Shown here in pieces: positions 1 to 6,864 of a DNA stretch of 23,876 bases; the stretch's first letter is position 1, and the number at the start of each line of letters is the position of its first letter. Origin of the DNA: Symbiobacteriaceae bacterium. GTDB taxonomy: Bacteria > Bacillota > JAAYKD01 > WRDA01. Made by a program: the position numbers and the translations under genes. The notes beneath the pieces are model-generated. The model did not search any database. It had not been told where the DNA came from and worked only from the letters and a program-made list of their open reading frames with translations. The DNA lies in NCBI GenBank assembly GCA_009779515.1, contig WREE01000006.1, forward strand, positions 1-23,876, written 5' to 3'.

Positions 1-74
1 ATAATAGCCTTTGGTTATGGAAGAGTAAACACTAGGATGACTATGCTACCATAACTTGGCTAGGAGTGAGAGCT

Positions 75-536
75 ATGGCAGAGAGAGATTCTGGCACCAT
101 GCAAGTTTTCTTTCCCCAGGATCTACCCGATGACACCGTTAATATCACCTTCGTGGTTGTCGCCGCCGAGATAGAGGGGAGTTGGCTCTATGTCTGGCGG
201 GAGGGAAGCGAAGGTTACGAACTTCCTTCGTTTGTGCTGGAGTTTAACGAATCCCCTTTCGAGGCAGCTACCCGCGGTTTGGAAATAGAGACAGGCGCCA
301 ACGAGTATTCCCTGCGGTTGGTCTGTTTGCTGGAGATCACTTCGCCTAACTTACCCAGCCAATATGGCGAGCTGTACTATGCTCACTTGTTGGGGATAGA
401 CGACGAAGTTATTTATACCACCGGGCGCAAAGGCTTTTTCCAAGAGCTACCAGACCCTCTCCGCCACCCTCATATGCAGGTGCCTATTCTAGCTCGCGCC
501 CAGGAGTGTCTCATTGAGGGTAGCTCTAAGGTTTGA
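75..536 (+). CDS. Nudix-fold protein with degenerate Nudix box
   Basis: A 153-residue protein that looks like a single Nudix hydrolase domain. The Nudix box falls at residues 53-75. Against the consensus G-x5-E-x7-R-E-U-x-E-E-x-G-U it keeps E59, R67, L69, E72 and G74, but the first Gly is Phe53, the Glu after Arg is Gly68, and the first Glu of the metal-binding EE pair is Ile71. Two of the usual metal-site positions are therefore lost, so it may bind a nucleotide or other ligand without hydrolysing it, or have a changed activity; its substrate is unknown. The ATG at 75 is chosen because AGGAG at 62-66 lies 8 nt upstream; an in-frame GTG at 66 overlaps that site. Its 3' end overlaps the convergent capA-like gene by 11 bp, with no terminator between them. 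An upstream TTGGTT/TAGGAT pair (11-16 and 33-38) is only a weak promoter candidate. Confidence 0.72.
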   Translation: MAERDSGTMQVFFPQDLPDDTVNITFVVVAAEIEGSWLYVWREGSEGYELPSFVLEFNESPFEAATRGLEIETGANEYSLRLVCLLEITSPNLPSQYGELYYAHLLGIDDEVIYTTGRKGFFQELPDPLRHPHMQVPILARAQECLIEGSSKV

Positions 537-1659
537 CCACGTGGTTGCCTACCACCGTTGTCCCCAATTCAGCCGAAAGCAGAGAAAAGCGGCTGAGTAT
601 TTCCCCGTACATAGGGTTTTCTTCGGCCAGCAAATTGGCTTTACAGTCTTGAATAAAGATAGGATATAAAGTGCAAGAGAGAAACCCTGTGGCATCTATC
701 TCCAGAGAAAAGAGAGCACTCTTGCCGGCATCATCGTCCATTTTCAAAAAAATAAAGTTACCCAGGGAGTAAAATATCGGTTTTTCCCGATAAAATTCCA
801 GCCCTTGCAGCACATGGGGGTGTCCGCCAAGGATAAGGTCTGCCCCTGCGTCAATTAAGCGGTAGGCTAGGGCGCGCTGGTCGGCAGAGGGTCGGGGAGC
901 ATACTCAATCCCCCAGTGGGGTATAACTACCAGTAGGTCGCAAAGCTCTTTACCGGCAGCCACAATCTCTACCGCCTTTTCCCAGTCGGCAGGGCTATGC
1001 AAAGGGATAATTCCCGGGCTCTCCTCTCCGGCAATCCAGCCGACATGAGGGACAATAGCGTTTAAGCTGATAAACCCCAGGGTGATTTCCCGGTGGGTGA
1101 GCAAGGTCACGGCGGCTGCTTCCTGCCAATTCATACCAGCACCGGAGTGAGCAATGCCTGCGGCAGTAAGGTGTGCCAAAGTATCGGCGAAGGCGGCGGT
1201 GCCATAATCCAGGACATGGTTGTTCCCCAAGCTGACATAATCTATCCCGGCGTTAACCAACCCTTCCAGGGTATGAGGAGGCGAACGAAACCCGTAGCCT
1301 TCGGGCTTAGTGGAAGTCCCCTGGGTGCTACAACTGCTTTCAAAATTAACCAGAGCAATATCGGCCGCTTGGAAAAGAGGCGCCACATCCTCCCAGGGGT
1401 AATCTACCCCCCGGGCGGTTATCCAGTTATAGATAAAGGTATCGAACATCACATCACCGGCTGCAGCCAGGGTGACAGTTGAGGGAAGGGAGGGGATGGT
1501 GGGAGCCTCAGTAGGCTGAGTTAGTGGTTCGGTTACAGTTACCAGGGTAGGAACGACTGCAGCAGTAGGTTCCCGGATTTCCACCGGTAGACCATAACTA
1601 AAGATAGTTAAAGCCAGCAGCAGTAATCCACCGGCAACCAGGGGGGTAGGTCGTAGCAC
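526..1659 (-). CDS. CapA/PgsA-type metallophosphatase-like exported protein
   Basis: A 377-residue member of the CapA (bacterial poly-gamma-glutamate capsule protein) family, which has a calcineurin-like metallophosphatase fold. An N-terminal hydrophobic helix (about residues 8-24) looks like a signal anchor, and a Thr/Pro/Glu-rich linker follows to about residue 60. Family motifs appear in order: AAGDVMFD, NFESS, SLGNNHVLDYG, IPHWGIEY, LGGHPHVLQG and YSLGNFIF; their Asp, Asn and His residues form the expected dinuclear metal site. The gene stands alone, without capB or capC, so capsule synthesis is not indicated; many solitary CapA proteins of Firmicutes have unknown substrates. The GTG start at 1659 has GGAGG 11 nt upstream. 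It is divergent from the S9 peptidase gene across an 84-bp gap that contains a palindrome. Confidence 0.88.
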   Translation of the reverse strand: MLRPTPLVAGGLLLLALTIFSYGLPVEIREPTAAVVPTLVTVTEPLTQPTEAPTIPSLPSTVTLAAAGDVMFDTFIYNWITARGVDYPWEDVAPLFQAADIALVNFESSCSTQGTSTKPEGYGFRSPPHTLEGLVNAGIDYVSLGNNHVLDYGTAAFADTLAHLTAAGIAHSGAGMNWQEAAAVTLLTHREITLGFISLNAIVPHVGWIAGEESPGIIPLHSPADWEKAVEIVAAGKELCDLLVVIPHWGIEYAPRPSADQRALAYRLIDAGADLILGGHPHVLQGLEFYREKPIFYSLGNFIFLKMDDDAGKSALFSLEIDATGFLSCTLYPIFIQDCKANLLAEENPMYGEILSRFSLLSAELGTTVVGNHVVKP

Positions 1660-1688
1660 AGCTTCTCTTGCCTCCAGTATGTATTTAC

Positions 1689-1704
1689 ATCGCCATGTGG
1701 CGAT
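1689..1704. promoter_or_regulatory. 16-bp palindrome in the capA-like/S9 divergent region
   Basis: ATCGCCA and TGGCGAT form perfect 7-bp arms around a central TG. A second short overlapping palindrome (CGAT-AC-ATCG, 1701-1710) shares its right arm. The site is midway between two divergent genes and about 40 bp before the S9 start, overlapping the place where a -35 would fall for a CATACT -10-like hexamer at 1721-1726. This is a plausible operator for a dimeric repressor acting on one or both genes. No regulator family is recognised. Confidence 0.4.
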
Positions 1705-1743
1705 ACATCGGCGCCTCTCTCATACTAAAAAAGGAGTGGTTTC

Positions 1744-3756
1744 ATGTCCACCAAAACTTTTACCCCGGAGGATGTCTTGCGCCTTGCCAATATTGGGCAG
1801 GTACAGTTAGCTCCTGATGGCTCCACGGTAATTTACGAACTTCGGGAACCAGACCTCGCTGCTGATGAAACCAAAACCCATCTCTGGTGGGTGGCTACCA
1901 GTGAAGGTGCAGAACCCAAGCGGATTACCGGTAGCGGCAAGGACAACTCCCCCAGCTGGTCTCACGATAGCCAGCGCATCGCCTTTGTCTCCGGCAGAGG
2001 GACGAAACCCCAGATTTATATTCTGGAGCGGAGCGGCGGTGAGGCTCAGGTGCAAACTACCACGGTTCGCCCCGGTGGCACTCTGCAATGGTCGAAAGAC
2101 GACCGCTATCTTGCTTTCATGTCTCGTCAGGAAATTAAGATTGAAGATTCTCGCTACCCTGGTGAACCAGAGAAGCTGTGGAAGAGCGCTGCCGAAGAGT
2201 TAGCAGGCAGGGCTAATGCTCGTCCTCCGGAAGGGGAGCGGCGCAGAACTCCACCGGTGCGGGTTATCACCGCTTTCGAGTACCGTAACGATGGTCAAGG
2301 TATGACTTACGAGTATAAGCAGCAGCTATTTGTTTTAGATTTGCAAGATGGCAGTTGCAAGCAGCTTACGAAGTATCAGGATAGTGAGTTCCGCCTGGGA
2401 GGCTTCACTTGGGGGAAAGACCATACGATCATCTTTACCCAGGAACACTTCGACCTAGAACAGTTACATCAGGAAACCACGGTCTTCTCCCTGGGGTTAG
2501 ACCAAGAAGAACCTACGCAACTCTTTAAATTCTCCGGCAGGGTGAATGGTTTGCGTCTATCTCCTGTAGACGACCAGCTTCTCTTCAACGGTACCAGAGC
2601 GGAGATCCCTCAAGGGACTGCTCCCAGCGAGGTGTGGTTGTGGCAGCCGGGTATGGAGGCTCCTGTTTCTTTAACGGAAGATCTCGATCGCTCCTGTCGG
2701 GGGCTTACCTGGAGTGCCTGCGGTGGAGCTATCTACCTGCAAAAAGATGACCGGGCAGGGAGCAAGATTTTCCGCCGCACCTTAGCCAATGGTAAGCTGG
2801 GAGAGGAAGAGCACCTTTGCAGCGGCGCCATCTCTACCATAGATAACTTTGCGGTTGCCCAAAATGGCACTTTAGTCTATACCGGTAGTAACGAGTATAC
2901 CATGCCCCAGATTTATTGCTACCAAGAGGGGAAAGAGGCTCTGCGTCTAACTGCCGTCAACCAAGACTATCTGGAAGAAGGGTTCTTTCTGCCGGCAGAA
3001 ACTTTGCATTTTAAAGGACCGGACAACTGGGATGTGGAAGGGTTTGTGATCAAACCCAAAGGCTTTGAGGGTAAACCGGTACCTACCATTTTAAACATCC
3101 ACGGCGGTCCCACCGGTGTCTACAACCGCAACTTTAACTCTTCATTCCAAATGATGGCTCATGCTGGCTATGCAGTGGTTTATATTAACTGCCGGGGCAG
3201 CGTTTCCTATGGCACTAAGTTTGCCCAAGGGGTTTGCAAAGATTGGGGCGGAGGAGACTTCGGGGATATCATGGCAGGTTTGGACTTGGCAGTCGAAAAG
3301 GGGATTGCCGATCCCAACAAGCTGGGGGTCATGGGGTGGAGTTACGGCGGTTATATGACCTGCTGGACGGTTACCCAGACCGCTCGCTTTAAGGCGGCCA
3401 TAGGAGGCGCCAACATCAGCAGCATTTACGCTCTGTATGGTAACTCGGATATTGGCGCTGCCTACGATGAAGCCCTGATGGGTGGAGCTGCCTTCGACTT
3501 AGAAGAGCTCTACATGAGCCGCTCGGCTATCCGCCATGTGCGTAAAGTTACCACGCCGATTATGCTGCTCCATGGCGAAGCCGATATTCGTTGCCCCATC
3601 GACCAAAGCGAAGTTTTCTACACCGCTCTTAAGCGCCTGGGCAAGGAAGTAGTCTTTGTGCGTTACCCTGAGCAGTATCATGGCTTGGTTAAGCCAACTT
3701 ACCAGTTGGATAGGTGGGAGCGCACCATGGCTTGGTTTGCTCACTACTTAGTGTAA
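1744..3756 (+). CDS. S9 family peptidase (acylaminoacyl/dipeptidyl peptidase type)
   Basis: A 670-residue cytosolic serine peptidase of the prolyl oligopeptidase family. The N-terminal ~400 residues are a WD40-like beta-propeller, with recurring segments such as SPSWSHDSQRIAFVSGR and LQWSKDDRYLAFMSR, which gates access for short peptides. The C-terminal ~240 residues are the alpha/beta hydrolase domain: the oxyanion region HGGPTGVYNRN, the nucleophile in GWSYGGYMT, the acid in HGEADIRCP and the base in EQYHGL. No signal peptide is seen, so it probably degrades intracellular oligopeptides or N-acylated peptides. The ATG has AAGGAG 7 nt upstream. Length and all catalytic residues are normal. 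It is monocistronic and ends at a strong hairpin terminator facing nrdJ. Confidence 0.93.
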   Translation: MSTKTFTPEDVLRLANIGQVQLAPDGSTVIYELREPDLAADETKTHLWWVATSEGAEPKRITGSGKDNSPSWSHDSQRIAFVSGRGTKPQIYILERSGGEAQVQTTTVRPGGTLQWSKDDRYLAFMSRQEIKIEDSRYPGEPEKLWKSAAEELAGRANARPPEGERRRTPPVRVITAFEYRNDGQGMTYEYKQQLFVLDLQDGSCKQLTKYQDSEFRLGGFTWGKDHTIIFTQEHFDLEQLHQETTVFSLGLDQEEPTQLFKFSGRVNGLRLSPVDDQLLFNGTRAEIPQGTAPSEVWLWQPGMEAPVSLTEDLDRSCRGLTWSACGGAIYLQKDDRAGSKIFRRTLANGKLGEEEHLCSGAISTIDNFAVAQNGTLVYTGSNEYTMPQIYCYQEGKEALRLTAVNQDYLEEGFFLPAETLHFKGPDNWDVEGFVIKPKGFEGKPVPTILNIHGGPTGVYNRNFNSSFQMMAHAGYAVVYINCRGSVSYGTKFAQGVCKDWGGGDFGDIMAGLDLAVEKGIADPNKLGVMGWSYGGYMTCWTVTQTARFKAAIGGANISSIYALYGNSDIGAAYDEALMGGAAFDLEELYMSRSAIRHVRKVTTPIMLLHGEADIRCPIDQSEVFYTALKRLGKEVVFVRYPEQYHGLVKPTYQLDRWERTMAWFAHYLV

Positions 3757-3767
3757 TATACTTTTTT

Positions 3768-3803
3768 AAAAACTGGGGAGACGTCAAAGTCTCCCCAGTT
3801 TTT
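3768..3803. terminator. Bidirectional intrinsic terminator
   Basis: A perfect 15-bp inverted repeat (3768-3782 and 3789-3803) with a GTCAAA loop. The GC-rich core CTGGGGAGAC pairs with GTCTCCCCAG, flanked by A-runs on the left and T-runs on the right, so it works in both directions. It ends the S9 peptidase transcript on the plus strand and the nrdJ transcript on the minus strand; the nrdJ stop codon touches its T-run. Confidence 0.93.
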
Positions 3804-6121
3804 TAGCCGCATTTGGAATAGCCGCAGTTGACGCAAGACCAGCACCCGCTTTCCGGGATAAGCTCGTGACCACACTCCGGGCAGAGGCGTAAGTTGTTAG
3901 CTCCTTGCTCTCGCCAGAGGCGTTCATCTACAGGAAGTTGCTCAACTAAAGGCATCTGGGCAATTCCAGCTGAAGGAGAGCGGCGCTCCAGGTATTTATC
4001 TAAGTCCGGGAATTGTCGTTGTAAGGTGCGAGCAATGGCATCGGGGCAGGAGGTGACCGTGATGCCGGGGCGCCGGATGCACGCAGGGCAGCGGATGCCT
4101 CGGAGCTGTTCGATAATGTTGGCAGCTATCTCCTCCACTTCTTCGGCGGTGCGCCCTAAGCGTAGACAATAGCTGATCAGCCTGCCAGTGGCTTCAGATT
4201 GGGATTCGCACCCCCCATACTTTCCCGGCTCGCAAAAAACTTCGCTAAGACCAATATCATCCCGTGAACTCATCACATATAAAGAACCACAGCCAATGGC
4301 GAATTTTTCAATCTCTCCTTTGGTCACATCCGGGCGGGGGCGAGGGCGGAAGGAGCGGGTAGCCTCCTGGCGGGAGGGAGCCAGGGTGGGGACAGCCGTT
4401 CCTCCGGAGTAGACCTGTTCATCCCGGGAGCCGTCGCGGTAGACCGTGAGCCCTTTTAACCCTTGCTGATAGGCCAGGAAGTAGGCTGAGGCGATCTGCT
4501 CCCGAGTGGCAGCGTAGGCGAAGTTAATGGTTTTTGAGACAGCGTTATCGGTGTAGCGTTGGAAAGCGGTTTGAATAGCGATATGGGCTTCGGGAGAAAT
4601 TTCCTGGGCAGTGACAAAAAGGCGACGCACCCATTCGGGGAGTTCAGCCATCTCTCCCACACGTCCGTTCTGGTTGAGCCTTTCCATAAGTTGCATGCTG
4701 TAGAACCCCTCATTTTGTGCCGCAGCTGCGAAGTAGGGGTTAATTTCCGTGAGGGTGGTGCCGTCTAAGACTGTTTTCGTATAAGCCAAGGCAAAAACCG
4801 GCTCGATACCGGAACTGCAACCGGCTATCATGGAGATGGAGCCGGTGGGGGCTATGGTGGTGACCGTAGCGTTACGCATGGGGAGCCCCTGGGTGCTGTA
4901 AATAGAGCCTTCCCAAGCTGGAAAGGAGCCACGCTGCAAGGCTAACTCCTGGGAGCTTTCCCGGGCTTTGTTCAGGATAAAGCTCATGATATCTTCAGCT
5001 ATCTGAACCCCTTGTTCGCTATCATAGGGAATACCCAATTGGAAGAGGAGGTCGGCAAAGCCCATGACTCCCAACCCAATCTTTCGGGTTGCCAAAGTGG
5101 CATCCCGAATTTCCGGCAAGGGGTAGGTATTGCGCTCAATGACATTGTCGAGGAAGTGGACAGCATCGGTGACCACTTCTCCTAAAAGCCGATAGTCTAG
5201 AGAGAGCATCTCTCCCTCGCCGCTAACCATCAAAGCCAAGTTAATCGAACCCAGGTTACAGGATTCGTAGGGGAGCAAAGGTTGTTCGCCACAGGGGTTG
5301 GTGGCTTTAATCTCCCCCAGGTGAGGTACTGGGTTGGTGGAGTTGATACGGTCGAGGAAAATAATTCCCGGTTCTCCGTTATGCCAAGCAGAATCGATAA
5401 TCAGTTCCCAGATATCGCTGGCAAGCTCCCTACCGTAAACTTGCCCATCGTGGACAAGGTCATACTCTTCATCGTGGGTGAGAGCGGCCATAAAGGCATC
5501 GGTCAGCCCTACGGAAATATTAAAGTTGGTTATTTCCAAAGGATCATTCTTGCAGGTGATGAACTCCCGGATATTGGGGTGATCCACCCGCAGCAACCCC
5601 ATGTTCGCCCCTCGACGCACTCCACCCTGTTTCACCGCTTCGGTGGCAGCGTTATACACTTTCATAAAGGAGACAGGACCGGAAGCCAACCCTCCGGTGG
5701 AGCGTACTAGAGCCTCTTTGGGGCGGAGCTCACTAAAATCAAAGCCGGTGCCGCCACCGGATTTGTGAATTAAAGCAGCAGCTTTTAAACCGTCGAAGAT
5801 GCCTTCCATAGTGTCCGGTATCGGTATGACAAAGCACGCCGAGAGCTGAGCTTCGGGGCGTCCGGCGTTCATTAAGGTGGGGGAGTTGGGCAAAAACTGC
5901 ATTAAAGCCATACGGCTATAGAAGCGTTCCCCTAAAGTGGCAACTTCCTCGAGGGTTGCTCCGAATTTGACATCGGCAGCAGCAATATATTCCGCCACCC
6001 GGCGAAACAGGGTGGCTGGCTTTTCAGCCATTTGTCCGTCGGTATGATGCAAGTAGCGTTGCTCTAAAATAGTGTAGGCGTTTCCGCTTATCTGAGGTTC
6101 GATCTCCCACAGCGAGGTCAT
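3803..6121 (-). CDS. nrdJ: Adenosylcobalamin-dependent (class II) ribonucleoside-diphosphate reductase
   Basis: A 772-residue class II ribonucleotide reductase, which makes deoxyribonucleotides using a radical derived from adenosylcobalamin, without oxygen. Visible family motifs are FLPNSPTLMNAG, SACFVIP with the first redox cysteine at residue 96, NPCGEQPLLPYESCNLGSIN with the thiyl-radical cysteine at residue 277 and the second redox cysteine further along, and TIAPTGSISMIAGCSSGIEP. The C-terminus ends in a four-Cys zinc-ribbon-like tail (CPECG...CVNCGYSKCG) that in this family supports re-reduction by thioredoxin. It starts directly at the catalytic barrel, so no N-terminal ATP-cone is seen. 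ATG at 6121 is preceded by AGGA 11 nt upstream. It is transcribed alone from a region carrying a large palindrome. No canonical cobalamin riboswitch is visible in the 182-nt upstream gap. Confidence 0.95.
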   Translation of the reverse strand: MTSLWEIEPQISGNAYTILEQRYLHHTDGQMAEKPATLFRRVAEYIAAADVKFGATLEEVATLGERFYSRMALMQFLPNSPTLMNAGRPEAQLSACFVIPIPDTMEGIFDGLKAAALIHKSGGGTGFDFSELRPKEALVRSTGGLASGPVSFMKVYNAATEAVKQGGVRRGANMGLLRVDHPNIREFITCKNDPLEITNFNISVGLTDAFMAALTHDEEYDLVHDGQVYGRELASDIWELIIDSAWHNGEPGIIFLDRINSTNPVPHLGEIKATNPCGEQPLLPYESCNLGSINLALMVSGEGEMLSLDYRLLGEVVTDAVHFLDNVIERNTYPLPEIRDATLATRKIGLGVMGFADLLFQLGIPYDSEQGVQIAEDIMSFILNKARESSQELALQRGSFPAWEGSIYSTQGLPMRNATVTTIAPTGSISMIAGCSSGIEPVFALAYTKTVLDGTTLTEINPYFAAAAQNEGFYSMQLMERLNQNGRVGEMAELPEWVRRLFVTAQEISPEAHIAIQTAFQRYTDNAVSKTINFAYAATREQIASAYFLAYQQGLKGLTVYRDGSRDEQVYSGGTAVPTLAPSRQEATRSFRPRPRPDVTKGEIEKFAIGCGSLYVMSSRDDIGLSEVFCEPGKYGGCESQSEATGRLISYCLRLGRTAEEVEEIAANIIEQLRGIRCPACIRRPGITVTSCPDAIARTLQRQFPDLDKYLERRSPSAGIAQMPLVEQLPVDERLWREQGANNLRLCPECGHELIPESGCWSCVNCGYSKCG

Positions 6122-6156
6122 TGGTTTTCACGTCCTATCAAGTTTAACATAGCCGA

Positions 6157-6185
6157 GTACCGGGTTATTATAGCTAAACCGGTAC
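6157..6185 (-). promoter_or_regulatory. Large imperfect palindrome over the nrdJ promoter region
   Basis: Arms GTACCGGGTTA (6157-6167) and TAAACCGGTAC (6175-6185) pair at 10 of 11 positions around a 7-nt centre. Read on the minus strand, a perfect TATAAT -10 hexamer lies at 6172-6167, inside the palindrome, 46 bp from the nrdJ start; no convincing -35 accompanies it. This geometry fits an operator occluding the nrdJ promoter. It is not the usual pair of 16-bp NrdR boxes. In RNA it could also form a leader hairpin, but there is no U-run, so it is not a terminator. Confidence 0.5.
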
Positions 6186-6202
6186 GATAAACTGCTCCGT
6201 AA

Positions 6203-6239
6203 TTCGGGAAAGTGGAAGGGAAATCCTTTGTCGGTTTTT
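6203..6239 (+). repeat. 37-bp dispersed intergenic repeat, copy 1
   Basis: This segment matches 8119-8155 at 30 of 37 positions without gaps, with an almost invariant core AATCCTTTGTCRGTTTTT. Both copies point the same way and lie 65-95 bp before plus-strand genes (at 6304 and 8250). This may be a shared regulatory module or a small repeat. It overlaps the first Spo0A-box-like sequence. Confidence 0.6.
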
Positions 6240-6245
6240 GTCGAG
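6227..6245 (+). promoter_or_regulatory. Tandem Spo0A-box-like sequences
   Basis: TTTGTCGGT (6227-6235) and TTTGTCGAG (6237-6245) match the 0A-box consensus TTTGTCRAA at 7/9 and 8/9 positions and start exactly 10 bp (one helical turn) apart, as in known tandem 0A boxes. TTGTCG at 6238-6243 could also serve as a poor -35 for TACAAT at 6263-6268, at 19-bp spacing. If real, this would place the 6304 gene, and perhaps nrdJ, under Spo0A. The evidence is only motif matching. Confidence 0.35.
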
Positions 6246-6256
6246 GAAATGTCTCA

Positions 6257-6286
6257 AGATGATACAATAGCCTACCAGATGATACA
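6257..6286 (+). repeat. 10-bp direct repeat spaced 20 bp, upstream of the 6304 gene
   Basis: AGATGATACA occurs at 6257-6266 and again at 6277-6286, so the copies are phased by two helical turns and lie on the same DNA face. CTCA (6253-6256) and TGAG (6288-6291) flank the pair as inverted sequences. The first copy covers the candidate -10 TACAAT. This is a plausible binding site for a regulator of the 6304 gene. Confidence 0.4.
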
Positions 6287-6303
6287 CTGAGGTTAAAAAT
6301 AAT

Positions 6304-6687
6304 ATGAAGGAAGAAGGTGGTTCTATGCTCTACCGCTTTACCGAAGATGAATGGGAGTTACTGGAGCAAGCAGTAATCAACTATAGCGACAGAGTAGGTG
6401 GGGTCATTCCCCGCACCATTTTACATGGCTATCTGTCCATGCACAACCGAGACTTAGCAGTTACCGATATGAAGGAGCTGGGAGTTTTGGCATCATTTTT
6501 CGGCACCATGTGGCATTCTCTGAAGGAAGAAGGTAGGCTTCCCTCCGAGTATAACGATGATGAAGAAGATAATGAAGATCCTTCGCATGCCATCTCCCCA
6601 GAACCGACCTGGGAGCAAAAGGTCATGAGGCTGCTAGGCCATTTAAGCGACCTCAATGAGGCGCTTAGAAAAGCAGAGCGGCGTTAG
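6304..6687 (+). CDS. Small hypothetical acidic protein
   Basis: A 127-residue protein that I do not recognise. It has no signal peptide or membrane segment. An N-terminal predicted helical part (about residues 8-75, rich in Trp, Leu and Glu) is followed by a strongly acidic stretch (YNDDEEDNEDP, about residues 80-91) and a C-terminal amphipathic helix (TWEQKVMRLLGHLSDLNEALRKAERR in part) that could be a short coiled coil. Two starts are possible: ATG 6304 with GAGG about 10 nt upstream, or ATG 6325 with GAAGGTGG just upstream, giving 120 residues. It stands alone, divergent from nrdJ, behind several candidate regulatory motifs. Codon use and spacing look like a real gene. Function cannot be inferred. 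Confidence 0.75.
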   Translation: MKEEGGSMLYRFTEDEWELLEQAVINYSDRVGGVIPRTILHGYLSMHNRDLAVTDMKELGVLASFFGTMWHSLKEEGRLPSEYNDDEEDNEDPSHAISPEPTWEQKVMRLLGHLSDLNEALRKAERR

Positions 6688-6698
6688 CAGGTATAATG

Positions 6699-6745
6699 AA
6701 AAAAGAAAAAAGCCCGACAGGTCTGAAAGCGACCTGTCGGGCTTT
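6699..6745 (-). terminator. Intrinsic terminator, mainly minus-strand
   Basis: A perfect 15-bp stem (6709-6723 with 6731-6745, loop TGAAAGC) has core GCCCGACAGGTC. Read leftward, it is followed by a long T-rich tract (complement of the A-run at 6699-6711). Read rightward, only CTTT follows, so it should stop minus-strand transcription best, while acting as a weaker end for the 6304 gene. It sits 120 bp beyond the amidohydrolase stop, so that transcript would have a long 3' UTR. Confidence 0.87.
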
Positions 6746-6864
6746 GAGCTATTTAGTTATAGGTGAGTCGCAGCGATTTAGCTACTAATCTTGGACACCC
6801 TTGACCTTCCCGTCGAGTTTGTCATCGGCGTTGTCCACGGTGCCGATTTAGGTGCTATTGCCGG
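6746..6864. other. 119-bp gap between terminator and amidohydrolase stop
   Basis: There is no convincing gene here. On the minus strand a short open stretch (GTG at 6829, stop at 6780-6778) would encode a 17-residue peptide rich in Asp and Lys ending GKVKGVQD, without a good ribosome binding site. It may be a chance frame or an eroded remnant. Confidence 0.4.

Noticed and set aside
6778..6829. Small minus-strand peptide ending GKVKGVQD downstream of the amidohydrolase
   Set aside because: Only 17 residues from a GTG without a ribosome site; too little to call a gene, though it may be a remnant.
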